10,617 bases of DNA from a bacterium. GTDB taxonomy: Bacteria; Spirochaetota; UBA4802; UBA5550. The stretch is from the NCBI GenBank assembly GCA_024224995.1, contig JAAENB010000134.1, positions 1 through 10,617 on the forward strand, read 5' to 3'. The position numbers were made by a program, and so were the translations under genes. Below, one piece after another: positions 4,189 to 10,617 of the stretch. Below the pieces are notes generated by a model. That model worked only from the letters and a program-made list of their open reading frames with translations, made no database searches and was not told the DNA's origin. Position 1 is the first letter of the stretch. Every line of letters starts with the position of its first letter.

Positions 4189-7167
4189 ATGGCTCAAAAA
4201 GAACCGCTTGTATCACGGGAAACGATCCTGGCCTTACGCATGAAAAGGGAGCTGCTGGTGACCGTGCTTATTGGGGTGATAGTTACTGCGGCACTGATAG
4301 CCGTTACCTGGAATGGGGTTCGGCAGCGGGGACTTAAGACGCTTGAGTATAAATACGGGCTCATTAAAGAATCGGTGCTTCAAAATATTAATGCCGGGGA
4401 CGCTGTTGCCAAAAGTATGCAGGCCCTGTTTCATTCTTCAGTCCAGGTTGATGCCGATCAGTTCAGGATCTTTTCCGAAGAGATATTATCCCGCTATTCA
4501 TTTATCCGCTCCACAAGCTATTATCCCCGGGTCTATTCCCGAGAACGGCAGGCATTTGAAAAAGAGCAGCGCGACTGGGGATTTATTTCCTACGAGATTT
4601 TTGAGTATAACACCAACCATGAGAAAAAAACAGCCGGAGCACGGAATAAATATTTTCCCGTATTATTCCAGTATCCCTTTTCCCCGGAAACAGCCTCTCT
4701 TTTCGGGTACGACATTCTGTCGAGTCCCGGTTTTTTCCGGTCCATCGCAAAGACCATAGAGTCTGGTGAGCCTGTTCCTTCGGAGCCGTATAAATGGAAG
4801 TATGGTGAAGGACGTGGGTATAAACTTTTTATTGCCGTTTATGAAGGTAAGAACGTTCCGGCTACTCGAAAAGAACGGAAAGAGAAAGCCAGCGGGGTGA
4901 TATCACTCACTATTGATCCCAAATCGCTGTTCGGGAAAGAAGATCTTCCTCGTGATATTGTCATTTCTTTAGCTGTTTTCCCCTTACCGGGTAAAAAAGG
5001 TTTTACGGTGTTTCATTCCGGAGACGGGAAAACCGTGACCAAAAGCGCGCTCCCGCTGCCGGACCTGGCGCTTGAGTATCCCATCAGGGTATCACAGCAG
5101 CGCTTTCACCTGTCGCTTGCCAAAGGATTATTCCTGTCCGATATCAACTACAGGCTTTTGATAATCTCTTTTGTCATTGGGCTTACGTTTTGTATGGGCT
5201 CCTTTATTATTGTACGAAGAGGAGGGAAACTTAAGATCCTTGCGCACAAACGAAAACTGGCCGAAGAAGCGATGGCCGAGTCGGAGAAAAAATTCAGGGG
5301 GATATTCGAGAACGCGGAGGAGGGGATTTTTCAGTATTCTTCCGGCGGCCGTATCCTCACGGCGAATCCCGCGTTCGCGAAAATATTCGGATACGATTCT
5401 CCTGAAGAGATCATTGAGACTATTGCCGATATCAAAGACTTTGTCCATGACAGGGGGGCCAGCCTGGATGTGTATCAAAAACAACTGAGCGAATACAACA
5501 CTGTTTCCGGTTTTGAGATTTCCCTGTATAAAAAGAACAGAGATATTATTTTTACCAAGATCAATGTTCATTCGGTCTTTGATGAAGCCGGTGAACTTCT
5601 TTATTATGAAGGGATTCTAGAGGATATTACGCAAAAAAAACATGTTGAAGAACTGAAACGGGAAAAAGAAGCGTCTGAGGCGGCAAACAGGGCGAAAAGT
5701 GAATTCCTGGCCAACATGAGCCACGATATTCGAACGCCCATGAACGCCATTCTCGGGTTTACCGAACTGCTTGAGTCGGAAATAAATGATAATACGCAAA
5801 AGCGTTACCTCTCGTCCATCTCGGCAAGCGGTAAAACCCTGCTGAATTTAATCAATGATATCCTGGACCTTTCCCGCATTGAAGCAGGCAAGCTGGAACC
5901 GCAATTAAAACCGGTGAATCTTCATACGGTTCTGGGAGAAATTGAATTGATGTTCTCCCACCGGGTAACTGAAAAGGGATTGGATCTTATTACGGATATA
6001 GACGAGAGCCTTCCCCGGGGATTGCTGCTCGATGAATACCGTTTAAAACAGGTTCTTATTAACCTCATTGGGAATGCCGTGAAATTTACCGCTGCCGGGT
6101 CCATTAGCATCTCTGTTCAATATGAAAACCCCACCGGCGGGACCAGCGCGCCGGATATAATTTTTTTGGTGCGGGACACGGGAATCGGTATCCCGGAAGA
6201 ACAGCTGGATAGGATATTTAAACCCTTCCAACAGCAGCAGGGACAGGACTCCGGAACATTCGGCGGCACCGGCCTGGGCCTGGCCATTACCAGGAGGCTG
6301 GTTGAGATGATGGGTGGAGAAATATCAGTCCGCAGTGAACAGGGAAGGGGGAGTACCTTCCGGACCCGGCTAAAAGAAGTTCAGGTCACTGCGGTGATTC
6401 CCGAGCATGAAGATGAAAGCGATTATCATCAATATATTGTTGAGTTTGAAGAAAACTCGGTTCTGGTAGTGGATGATATCGATTATAACCGGGAGCTGGT
6501 TAAAGAGTTCTTAAAAGAATATAATCTTACTATTATTGAAGCGAATAACGGTGAGCATGCTGTTGAACAGGCCCGCCGGTTTATGCCGGGCGTTATTCTC
6601 ATGGATATGAAGATGCCCGTTATGACCGGGTATGAAGCTACTGAAATTATCAAACAGGATGAAAGTTTGATAAATATTCCTGTTGTGGCGCTTACCGCCT
6701 CTGCCATGACAGGTGATGAGGACTTAAGTATGGAAGCCGGGTGTAACGGCTTTCTCAGGAAACCGGTTTCCCGGGGAGAACTGGTTTCCGAACTGGCACG
6801 GTTTTTACCCCATTCCAAAAAGGAACGGGCTGCTGTTTCAAAAGAAAGCGGGAACGGCAGTGTGATATCCTTCGTTCCGGGGTCGTTATCTCCGGAAATG
6901 AAAAGCAGGCTGCCACGGCTTCTTGAGCGCCTTGAAACGGAGTTTATGGGGAACTGGGAGCTGGTTAAAAAAACCATGATCTTTTCCGGGATTCTTGATT
7001 TTGCTGCCGAGGTTATGGAACTGGGGGAGGAGTTCCGGCTGGAACCCCTGGCGGAGTGGGGGAAGAAGCTGCGGGAAGCGGCGCAGGGTTTTGATGTTGA
7101 AAGGGTGCGTGTTCGTCTTGGTTCTTTTCCCGGGCTTGTGGCGGCTGTGCGCGCTTGTTTGGGGTGA
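4189..7167 (+). CDS. CHASE-PAS hybrid sensor histidine kinase with receiver domain (992 aa)
   Basis: This is an inner-membrane sensor kinase. Order: TM1 about 21-41; periplasmic CHASE domain about 90-210, with FPVLFQYPF and LFGYDI motifs; TM2 about 323-345; PAS about 365-485; a short coiled coil; HisKA with SHDIRTPMN and phospho-acceptor His512; and HATPase with N box Asn629, G1 DTGIGIP (663-669) and G2 GGTGLGL (692-698). The receiver (about 757-872) has Asp762/Asp763, phospho-acceptor Asp806, Thr836 and Lys858. The last 95 residues resemble a helical phosphotransfer-type tail but hold no histidine. ATG 4189 was chosen because GGAG lies 13 bases upstream; a GTG at 4144 would overlap the lipoprotein gene and an ATG at 4240 is also possible, so the exact start is uncertain. 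All catalytic residues are intact. The final target is not encoded here; phosphate may pass to a distant Hpt protein or regulator. Confidence 0.93.
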   Translation: MAQKEPLVSRETILALRMKRELLVTVLIGVIVTAALIAVTWNGVRQRGLKTLEYKYGLIKESVLQNINAGDAVAKSMQALFHSSVQVDADQFRIFSEEILSRYSFIRSTSYYPRVYSRERQAFEKEQRDWGFISYEIFEYNTNHEKKTAGARNKYFPVLFQYPFSPETASLFGYDILSSPGFFRSIAKTIESGEPVPSEPYKWKYGEGRGYKLFIAVYEGKNVPATRKERKEKASGVISLTIDPKSLFGKEDLPRDIVISLAVFPLPGKKGFTVFHSGDGKTVTKSALPLPDLALEYPIRVSQQRFHLSLAKGLFLSDINYRLLIISFVIGLTFCMGSFIIVRRGGKLKILAHKRKLAEEAMAESEKKFRGIFENAEEGIFQYSSGGRILTANPAFAKIFGYDSPEEIIETIADIKDFVHDRGASLDVYQKQLSEYNTVSGFEISLYKKNRDIIFTKINVHSVFDEAGELLYYEGILEDITQKKHVEELKREKEASEAANRAKSEFLANMSHDIRTPMNAILGFTELLESEINDNTQKRYLSSISASGKTLLNLINDILDLSRIEAGKLEPQLKPVNLHTVLGEIELMFSHRVTEKGLDLITDIDESLPRGLLLDEYRLKQVLINLIGNAVKFTAAGSISISVQYENPTGGTSAPDIIFLVRDTGIGIPEEQLDRIFKPFQQQQGQDSGTFGGTGLGLAITRRLVEMMGGEISVRSEQGRGSTFRTRLKEVQVTAVIPEHEDESDYHQYIVEFEENSVLVVDDIDYNRELVKEFLKEYNLTIIEANNGEHAVEQARRFMPGVILMDMKMPVMTGYEATEIIKQDESLINIPVVALTASAMTGDEDLSMEAGCNGFLRKPVSRGELVSELARFLPHSKKERAAVSKESGNGSVISFVPGSLSPEMKSRLPRLLERLETEFMGNWELVKKTMIFSGILDFAAEVMELGEEFRLEPLAEWGKKLREAAQGFDVERVRVRLGSFPGLVAAVRACLG
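6879..6908 (+). repeat. 30-bp exact match to 3086-3115 inside the kinase gene
   Basis: This coding segment (residues 898-906, GSLSPEMKS) marks the start of the kinase's C-terminal tail after the receiver. Its identical partner lies upstream of the lipoprotein promoter in the same reading frame. Confidence 0.85.
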
Positions 7168-7171
7168 GCGT

Positions 7172-7198
7172 CTCAGAGCTCTTTAGAAGAGCTCTGAG
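7172..7198. repeat. Palindromic hairpin repeat, copy 3, between convergent genes
   Basis: Perfect 12-bp arms (7172-7183 and 7187-7198) with a three-base loop, 5 bases after the kinase stop and 34 bases beyond the stop of the convergent glycosyltransferase-like gene. It could act as a 3' hairpin for transcripts from both sides, but no T-run follows on either strand. The right flank GAGGTCGCGGTGCTTCAGC resembles the flank of copy 4. Confidence 0.85.
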
Positions 7199-7232
7199 GT
7201 CGCGGTGCTTCAGCAGGGGAGGGAGCCGATAG

Positions 7233-9011
7233 CTATTGGCAATATTTTTCCAGCCCTACTACTATTTCAGCAGGGAGAACATTAGGGTTACCTGTATCAG
7301 GATTGTTTCTTTTGTGTGCTGGATTCTTTGGATCGAATCTTGATCTTGTATTTGTTAATTGACCGGCAGTCTTTTTCTGACACAAATTGTTCTTTATGAT
7401 GTAGTTTTTGATGTAAACCTTAATATGGTATTCAGGATCCAGCTTCTTTTCTAGTGACCCTATAAATTTTTTAAATTCATTAGTACTAGTTATGAGTGTG
7501 GCTTTTGCTGCAAAGATTGTAGACAGCCTGTTTTCTTTCCATCTTATAACTTCTTTCTCCAGTTCGTAGAGGATATCTCCCGAATAAGGAGGTTCAGGCG
7601 CGGTTTCTGCATTAGAGGGGAGCTTAACCTTTTGGGTCATCTGTATAAGACTATTAAGCCAACCTATATAGTGTTTTTTTAAATCTGCGGGAAATGCCGC
7701 TATTGTTCCTTCAGGAATGGCCGTGCCTTTTACTTTAGGAAGTGCCCTGCCTTTTACTTTAGTAATTTTTTTTATTCTGGAAATTTCATATTGTATTAAT
7801 ATTTTTATCTGGCTAATTGCATGCCTTTGACTTTTTTCAGCTTCATTGACAAACCTGGGATAACTATCCCTTTTCCCGCCCCATGATAGAGCATATTTTG
7901 CAGTAAATTTTTTAAGAGTTGACTTTTTGAAAATACTGGGAAATTTTGATACATTCGGTCTTAATTTATTTATTAAATCAGTTTCAGTCTGATCAAGCGC
8001 ATTAGCAACATCAAAAGTTGGCCAAATTTCTTTTGGGGTATATCCCGGATTTATCTCTTTCTTCCCGTCCTCATGGCCCCTAAAGGAAAAAATATTTTTG
8101 TTCATATCTATAAGATCTTGAATCGTGAGTCCTTTTTTTTCTGCATAGGTCGTTGATAAATGTTTAGGGCCTGTATTTAAATAAGTATATTGTCCGCGAT
8201 TTCCAAATGTGGGAAACGTGAGCTGTATTTTCCCATTTTTGTAAGCAATCATATCCTTTGTTTTTTTTAACGCTCCCTCATAGAGGGCTTTCATAATTTT
8301 TGAGTTCTTTATACAGCCGAGATAATCGTTGTTTTGATACATTTCCTCATAACCTGATTCTTTGGGTGAACCAACAAACTCTCTTAAGAGCACATCGTCG
8401 CAAGGGCCTGTATATAGTTGACCAAGTGGCTTATCCACCAGTCTCATCGTACCTTCTGCGTCCCGCTCTTTTATGTCATATCCTACTTTTGTTTTCGGGT
8501 CACAATAGATTCCTCCATATTTATATAATACTCCATATCGTATTATATCCGCCCAATAGGCCCAGGTAATCATGTCCCTGTTTCTATTTTCATGAAGATT
8601 CATCGTTGCCCGGCTATAAACCAATTCTTCATACAGTTCGTGAAAGGTATCATTTTCTCTTGCCAATTCATTAATATTTTTTAATTTCAGATTCTGGATA
8701 CGACCGTAAATGTTTTTCATTGTCATAGTGCCACTTTCGTCAACAAGTCTTGGGTCATACCAGATATAGGTTGTCCAGTCCGGATTTTTTCTTTTTGATT
8801 TTAATACAATATCCGCATAAGGTTTTCCCTCAAGGTTCATCAGGGCTCCTCCCAGCCAAACAGTATGCAATATTTTTGGTATCGGTTGGGGGGTTCCATT
8901 GTTGGGGCATAACTTTGTATCAACAGTCACCGCTCCCGCACTGCTGCTAAATAAAACAACTGTTAAACAACAGGCCAATAGAGCAGGCTTTTTCATTTTT
9001 TGTATTTTCAT
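7233..9011 (-). CDS. Exported glycosyltransferase-like protein, DXD-type family with altered motif (592 aa)
   Basis: The fold signature is that of the sugar-binding/DXD glycosyltransferases, which include the TcdA/TcdB-type catalytic domains: IPKILHTVWLGG at 44-55, WADIIRYGVLYKYGGIYCD at 153-171 and TGP at 280-282. Asp154 and Arg157 match the conserved sugar-nucleotide contacts. The expected Asp-X-Asp reads Asp171-Pro-Lys173, so the second metal ligand is missing. Residues 1-27 are a Sec signal peptide (basic start, hydrophobic core, AGA cleavage site), so the protein leaves the cytoplasm, where nucleotide sugars are made; that hints at a secreted effector. The mature part has six cysteines (35, 170, 204, 233, 544, 591). 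A Lys-rich region near 411-430 contains a short tandem repeat, and the last 60 residues are strongly conserved in the paralogue. AAGGAG lies close before ATG 9011 and fixes the start. It has its own promoter. Activity, acceptor and export destination are unknown. Confidence 0.75.
   Translation of the reverse strand: MKIQKMKKPALLACCLTVVLFSSSAGAVTVDTKLCPNNGTPQPIPKILHTVWLGGALMNLEGKPYADIVLKSKRKNPDWTTYIWYDPRLVDESGTMTMKNIYGRIQNLKLKNINELARENDTFHELYEELVYSRATMNLHENRNRDMITWAYWADIIRYGVLYKYGGIYCDPKTKVGYDIKERDAEGTMRLVDKPLGQLYTGPCDDVLLREFVGSPKESGYEEMYQNNDYLGCIKNSKIMKALYEGALKKTKDMIAYKNGKIQLTFPTFGNRGQYTYLNTGPKHLSTTYAEKKGLTIQDLIDMNKNIFSFRGHEDGKKEINPGYTPKEIWPTFDVANALDQTETDLINKLRPNVSKFPSIFKKSTLKKFTAKYALSWGGKRDSYPRFVNEAEKSQRHAISQIKILIQYEISRIKKITKVKGRALPKVKGTAIPEGTIAAFPADLKKHYIGWLNSLIQMTQKVKLPSNAETAPEPPYSGDILYELEKEVIRWKENRLSTIFAAKATLITSTNEFKKFIGSLEKKLDPEYHIKVYIKNYIIKNNLCQKKTAGQLTNTRSRFDPKNPAHKRNNPDTGNPNVLPAEIVVGLEKYCQ
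7715..7762. repeat. 24-bp tandem repeat inside the glycosyltransferase-like gene
   Basis: Two adjacent 24-bp units (7715-7738, 7739-7762) match at 21 of 24 positions. They encode KVKGRALP and KVKGTAIP at residues 418-433. The paralogue has nothing similar at the equivalent place, so this is a recent in-frame duplication in a variable region. Confidence 0.8.
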
Positions 9012-9037
9012 AATTCTCCTTCCTTCTTCGATTTTTT

Positions 9038-9079
9038 ATTATAGTAAAACCATAATGAAAACAAGTGACCAGCGGTCAA
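9038..9079 (-). promoter_or_regulatory. Promoter region of the complete glycosyltransferase-like gene
   Basis: On the minus strand a perfect TATAAT (9043-9038) lies 26 bases before the start codon. Its best upstream partner is TTGTTT (9064-9059) with a short 15-bp spacer. An alternative pair is TTGACC (9079-9074) with a 17-bp spacer and ATTATG (9056-9051). Upstream there is an AT-rich stretch including ten consecutive A on this strand, resembling an UP element. One of the two pairs is likely used; I cannot say which. Confidence 0.5.
9066..9078. promoter_or_regulatory. Inverted repeat at the glycosyltransferase-like gene promoter, candidate operator
   Basis: TGACC and GGTCA arms around three bases overlap the alternative -35 TTGACC and sit just upstream of the other -35. 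The position suits a regulator binding site, but the arms are only 5 bp. Confidence 0.3.
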
Positions 9080-9155
9080 TTTAAATTTAAGGAGCTTTTT
9101 TTTTTTAAAGCACAAGGATGGAGTGATTGTTTATTGAATTATTTATATGCAAGGT

Positions 9156-9180
9156 TCAGAGCTCTTTAGAAGAGCTCTGA
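9156..9180. repeat. Palindromic hairpin repeat, copy 4
   Basis: Perfect 11-bp arms (9156-9166, 9170-9180) with loop TAG, identical in the core to copy 3. It lies 25 bases beyond the stop of the upstream glycosyltransferase-like paralogue. Together with copy 3 it brackets the complete paralogue and its promoter. No T-run follows in the direction of transcription. Confidence 0.85.
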
Positions 9181-9205
9181 GGTGGTGGTGCTTAGCTGCA
9201 ATTAT

Positions 9206-10617
9206 TTAATTGTCACGTTTTCTATCATCTTCACAATATTTTTCCAGTCCTGTGATTATTTCTGCAGGGAGAACATCAGGATTCTCTAAATTAGGATGGC
9301 GCCTTTTGTGTGCTTCATTCTTTGGATTGAATGTTGATCTTGTATTTGTTAATTGACCGTCAGTCTTTTTCTTACACAATTTGTTTACAGTGATATAATT
9401 TTTGATGTAAGCATCAACATGGTTTTCAGGGTCCAGTTCTTCTTCTATCGTATCTATTAATGCTTTTATCCTGGGATTTAGAGCGTTATACTCCGGTTCT
9501 GCCTTATACTCTTTAACTCTTTGTTCTATTTCGAAGAGAATTTCTGCTGAGAAAGCTCCCGTTTCCTCATACATATTTTCCCCTACCTCTCTAAATCTTT
9601 TCATCTTCGTCGCGTTGATTATTGCATCATGAAGGCTCGTAACAAAACGTTTACTTGAGTTTGAAGAACTGGCTTCATTTTTTGCCGAGACAATATGGCT
9701 CTTAATCGCCTTAATTTGACTTGTTTGGAGAATATTAACTGCTTGGGCATGTATGGGATAGGCTTCCCTTTTTCCGCCCCATGATACTTTATAACCGCCG
9801 GGTACTGTAAATTTATCACTCTCCGATTTCTCGAAAATACTGGGCGTTAATGATTTATCAATACTCAATTTTTTATCATCCATAGCACTCCAAACATCTT
9901 CAGACATCCGTCTATATTGACTAAAGGCAGCAAAAGTCTTTAAAAATTCTTTTAACGTAAATGGATTCTGCGGGAAACTCTTCGCTTCTAAATAGGTCAT
10001 TGTTAAATGTTGAGGGCCTGTATTCCGGTACGTATACTTTCCACGGTGTCCAAAGGTGGGATAAATGAGCTGTGTTCTCCCATTTTTAAAAGCAATCATA
10101 TTGTTTGTTTTTGTTAACGCACCCTCGAAGACAGCCTTCATGATTTTTGAATTTTTTATGCAACCGAGATAATCGTTGTTTATAAACTCCTTCTTTCCCA
10201 GACCAGTCGTGGCGGGTGAACCAATAGGTGTTTTTAAAATAACATCGTCACAATGGCCTGTCAATACTTTGAAGTTGGACTCTGCTGTACCCAGTTTCTT
10301 AATTATTTTTGTTTTCGGGTCACAATAGATTCCTCCATATTTGGTTAATGCTGCATAGCGGATAATATCGGCCCAATAGGCCCAGGTAACCATCTCCTTA
10401 TTTCTATTTTCGAGAGTATTCATCGTTGCTATATCAAGAACTAATTCTTTATATAATTTCTTAAATAAACTATTGCTTTCAAATTCAATAATAGATTTTA
10501 ATTCCACTCTCGCGGCACCGGCGAAATGGGCCGCCATTTCCGGATTCCCAGCTTCGTCAAGTAGTCTTGGGTCGTACCAGACATAGGTTCGCCAGCCCGT
10601 AAGAACATTGTTTGAAA
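9206..10617 (-). CDS. Glycosyltransferase-like paralogue, N-terminus beyond the window edge (469 aa visible)
   Basis: The frame is open to the right edge. The internal ATG at 10537 is not the start, because the codons upstream of it (GWRTYVWYDPRLLDEAGNPE) align with residues 79-98 of the neighbour. It shares WADIIRYAALTKYGGIYCD, the Asp-Pro-Lys in place of Asp-X-Asp (codons 10321-10313), RNTGP, SWGGKR, five cysteines and a nearly identical tail. A 36-bp block covering the altered motif (10307-10342) is identical to 8487-8522. The segment between the TGP motif and the tail has diverged greatly and lacks the neighbour's tandem repeat. The C-terminus extends nine residues past the shared LEKYC. 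The missing portion should hold the signal peptide and the IPKILHTVW-type motif. The two genes are a tandem duplication transcribed in the same direction, with this one upstream. Function is inferred as for the neighbour. Confidence 0.75.
   Translation of the reverse strand, partial: SNNVLTGWRTYVWYDPRLLDEAGNPEMAAHFAGAARVELKSIIEFESNSLFKKLYKELVLDIATMNTLENRNKEMVTWAYWADIIRYAALTKYGGIYCDPKTKIIKKLGTAESNFKVLTGHCDDVILKTPIGSPATTGLGKKEFINNDYLGCIKNSKIMKAVFEGALTKTNNMIAFKNGRTQLIYPTFGHRGKYTYRNTGPQHLTMTYLEAKSFPQNPFTLKEFLKTFAAFSQYRRMSEDVWSAMDDKKLSIDKSLTPSIFEKSESDKFTVPGGYKVSWGGKREAYPIHAQAVNILQTSQIKAIKSHIVSAKNEASSSNSSKRFVTSLHDAIINATKMKRFREVGENMYEETGAFSAEILFEIEQRVKEYKAEPEYNALNPRIKALIDTIEEELDPENHVDAYIKNYITVNKLCKKKTDGQLTNTRSTFNPKNEAHKRRHPNLENPDVLPAEIITGLEKYCEDDRKRDN

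Noticed and set aside
6483..6977. Minus-strand ORF of 164 codons opposite the kinase receiver region
   Set aside because: Antisense shadow; its resemblance to another shadow ORF near 3020-3298 is explained by the 30-bp repeat.
7172..7198. Rho-independent terminator
   Set aside because: The stem is strong but no T-run follows on either strand; kept as a repeat that may still shape 3' ends.
215..9180. CRISPR array or integron
   Set aside because: The hairpin copies are kilobases apart with no regular spacers, and no Cas or integrase gene is visible.
10537..10537. ATG at 10537 as start of the right-hand glycosyltransferase-like gene
   Set aside because: The frame continues upstream to the window edge with codons homologous to the neighbour's residues 79-98, so the gene is cut by the window.

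Overview
The window looks like a chromosomal segment of a Gram-negative bacterium. It carries a periplasmic lipoprotein, a two-membrane-span hybrid sensor kinase and Sec-exported proteins. Nothing in it fixes the phylum: there is no rRNA, tRNA or ribosomal protein gene. Linked pairs of substrate-binding protein and hybrid kinase are known from spirochaetes, deltaproteobacteria and PVC-like bacteria, so these are only candidates. Base composition is patchy. The kinase operon is moderately GC-rich, the glycosyltransferase-like genes are lower, and the first gene (421-1086) is strikingly AT-rich.

Left part (1-1086): a repeat-rich stretch of about 400 bases without a clear gene holds a 30-bp dispersed repeat, a 27-bp hairpin repeat and a near-consensus sigma-70 promoter. 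These lead into an AT-rich gene of unknown function. Converging on it from the right is a two-gene minus-strand operon (2884 to 1170): a classical SDR oxidoreductase, then an overlapping inositol-monophosphatase-like protein. Together they look like a small sugar or cyclitol conversion module.

Centre (2974-7198): a second copy of the repeat-hairpin-promoter module drives a plus-strand operon. It encodes an exported substrate-binding lipoprotein (324 aa) and a 992-aa hybrid histidine kinase (TM-CHASE-TM-PAS-HisKA-HATPase-REC-C-terminal tail). The likely scheme is that the lipoprotein presents a ligand to the periplasmic CHASE domain and the kinase starts a phosphorelay. Just upstream of this operon lies a 30-bp exact match to the kinase's own 3' region, in the same reading frame, suggesting loss of an earlier tandem copy.

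Right part (7233-10617): two tandem minus-strand paralogues resemble the sugar-binding/DXD glycosyltransferase family (the superfamily of TcdA/TcdB-type catalytic domains). The complete one has a Sec signal peptide; the other runs off the right edge. Both have Asp-Pro-Lys where Asp-X-Asp is expected, share five cysteines, and share a strongly conserved C-terminal tail. A hairpin repeat lies just 3' of each paralogue, so the complete gene is bracketed by two copies like a cassette. The most interesting material is this exported, non-canonical glycosyltransferase pair and the repeat/promoter modules that appear to have helped shuffle genes here.
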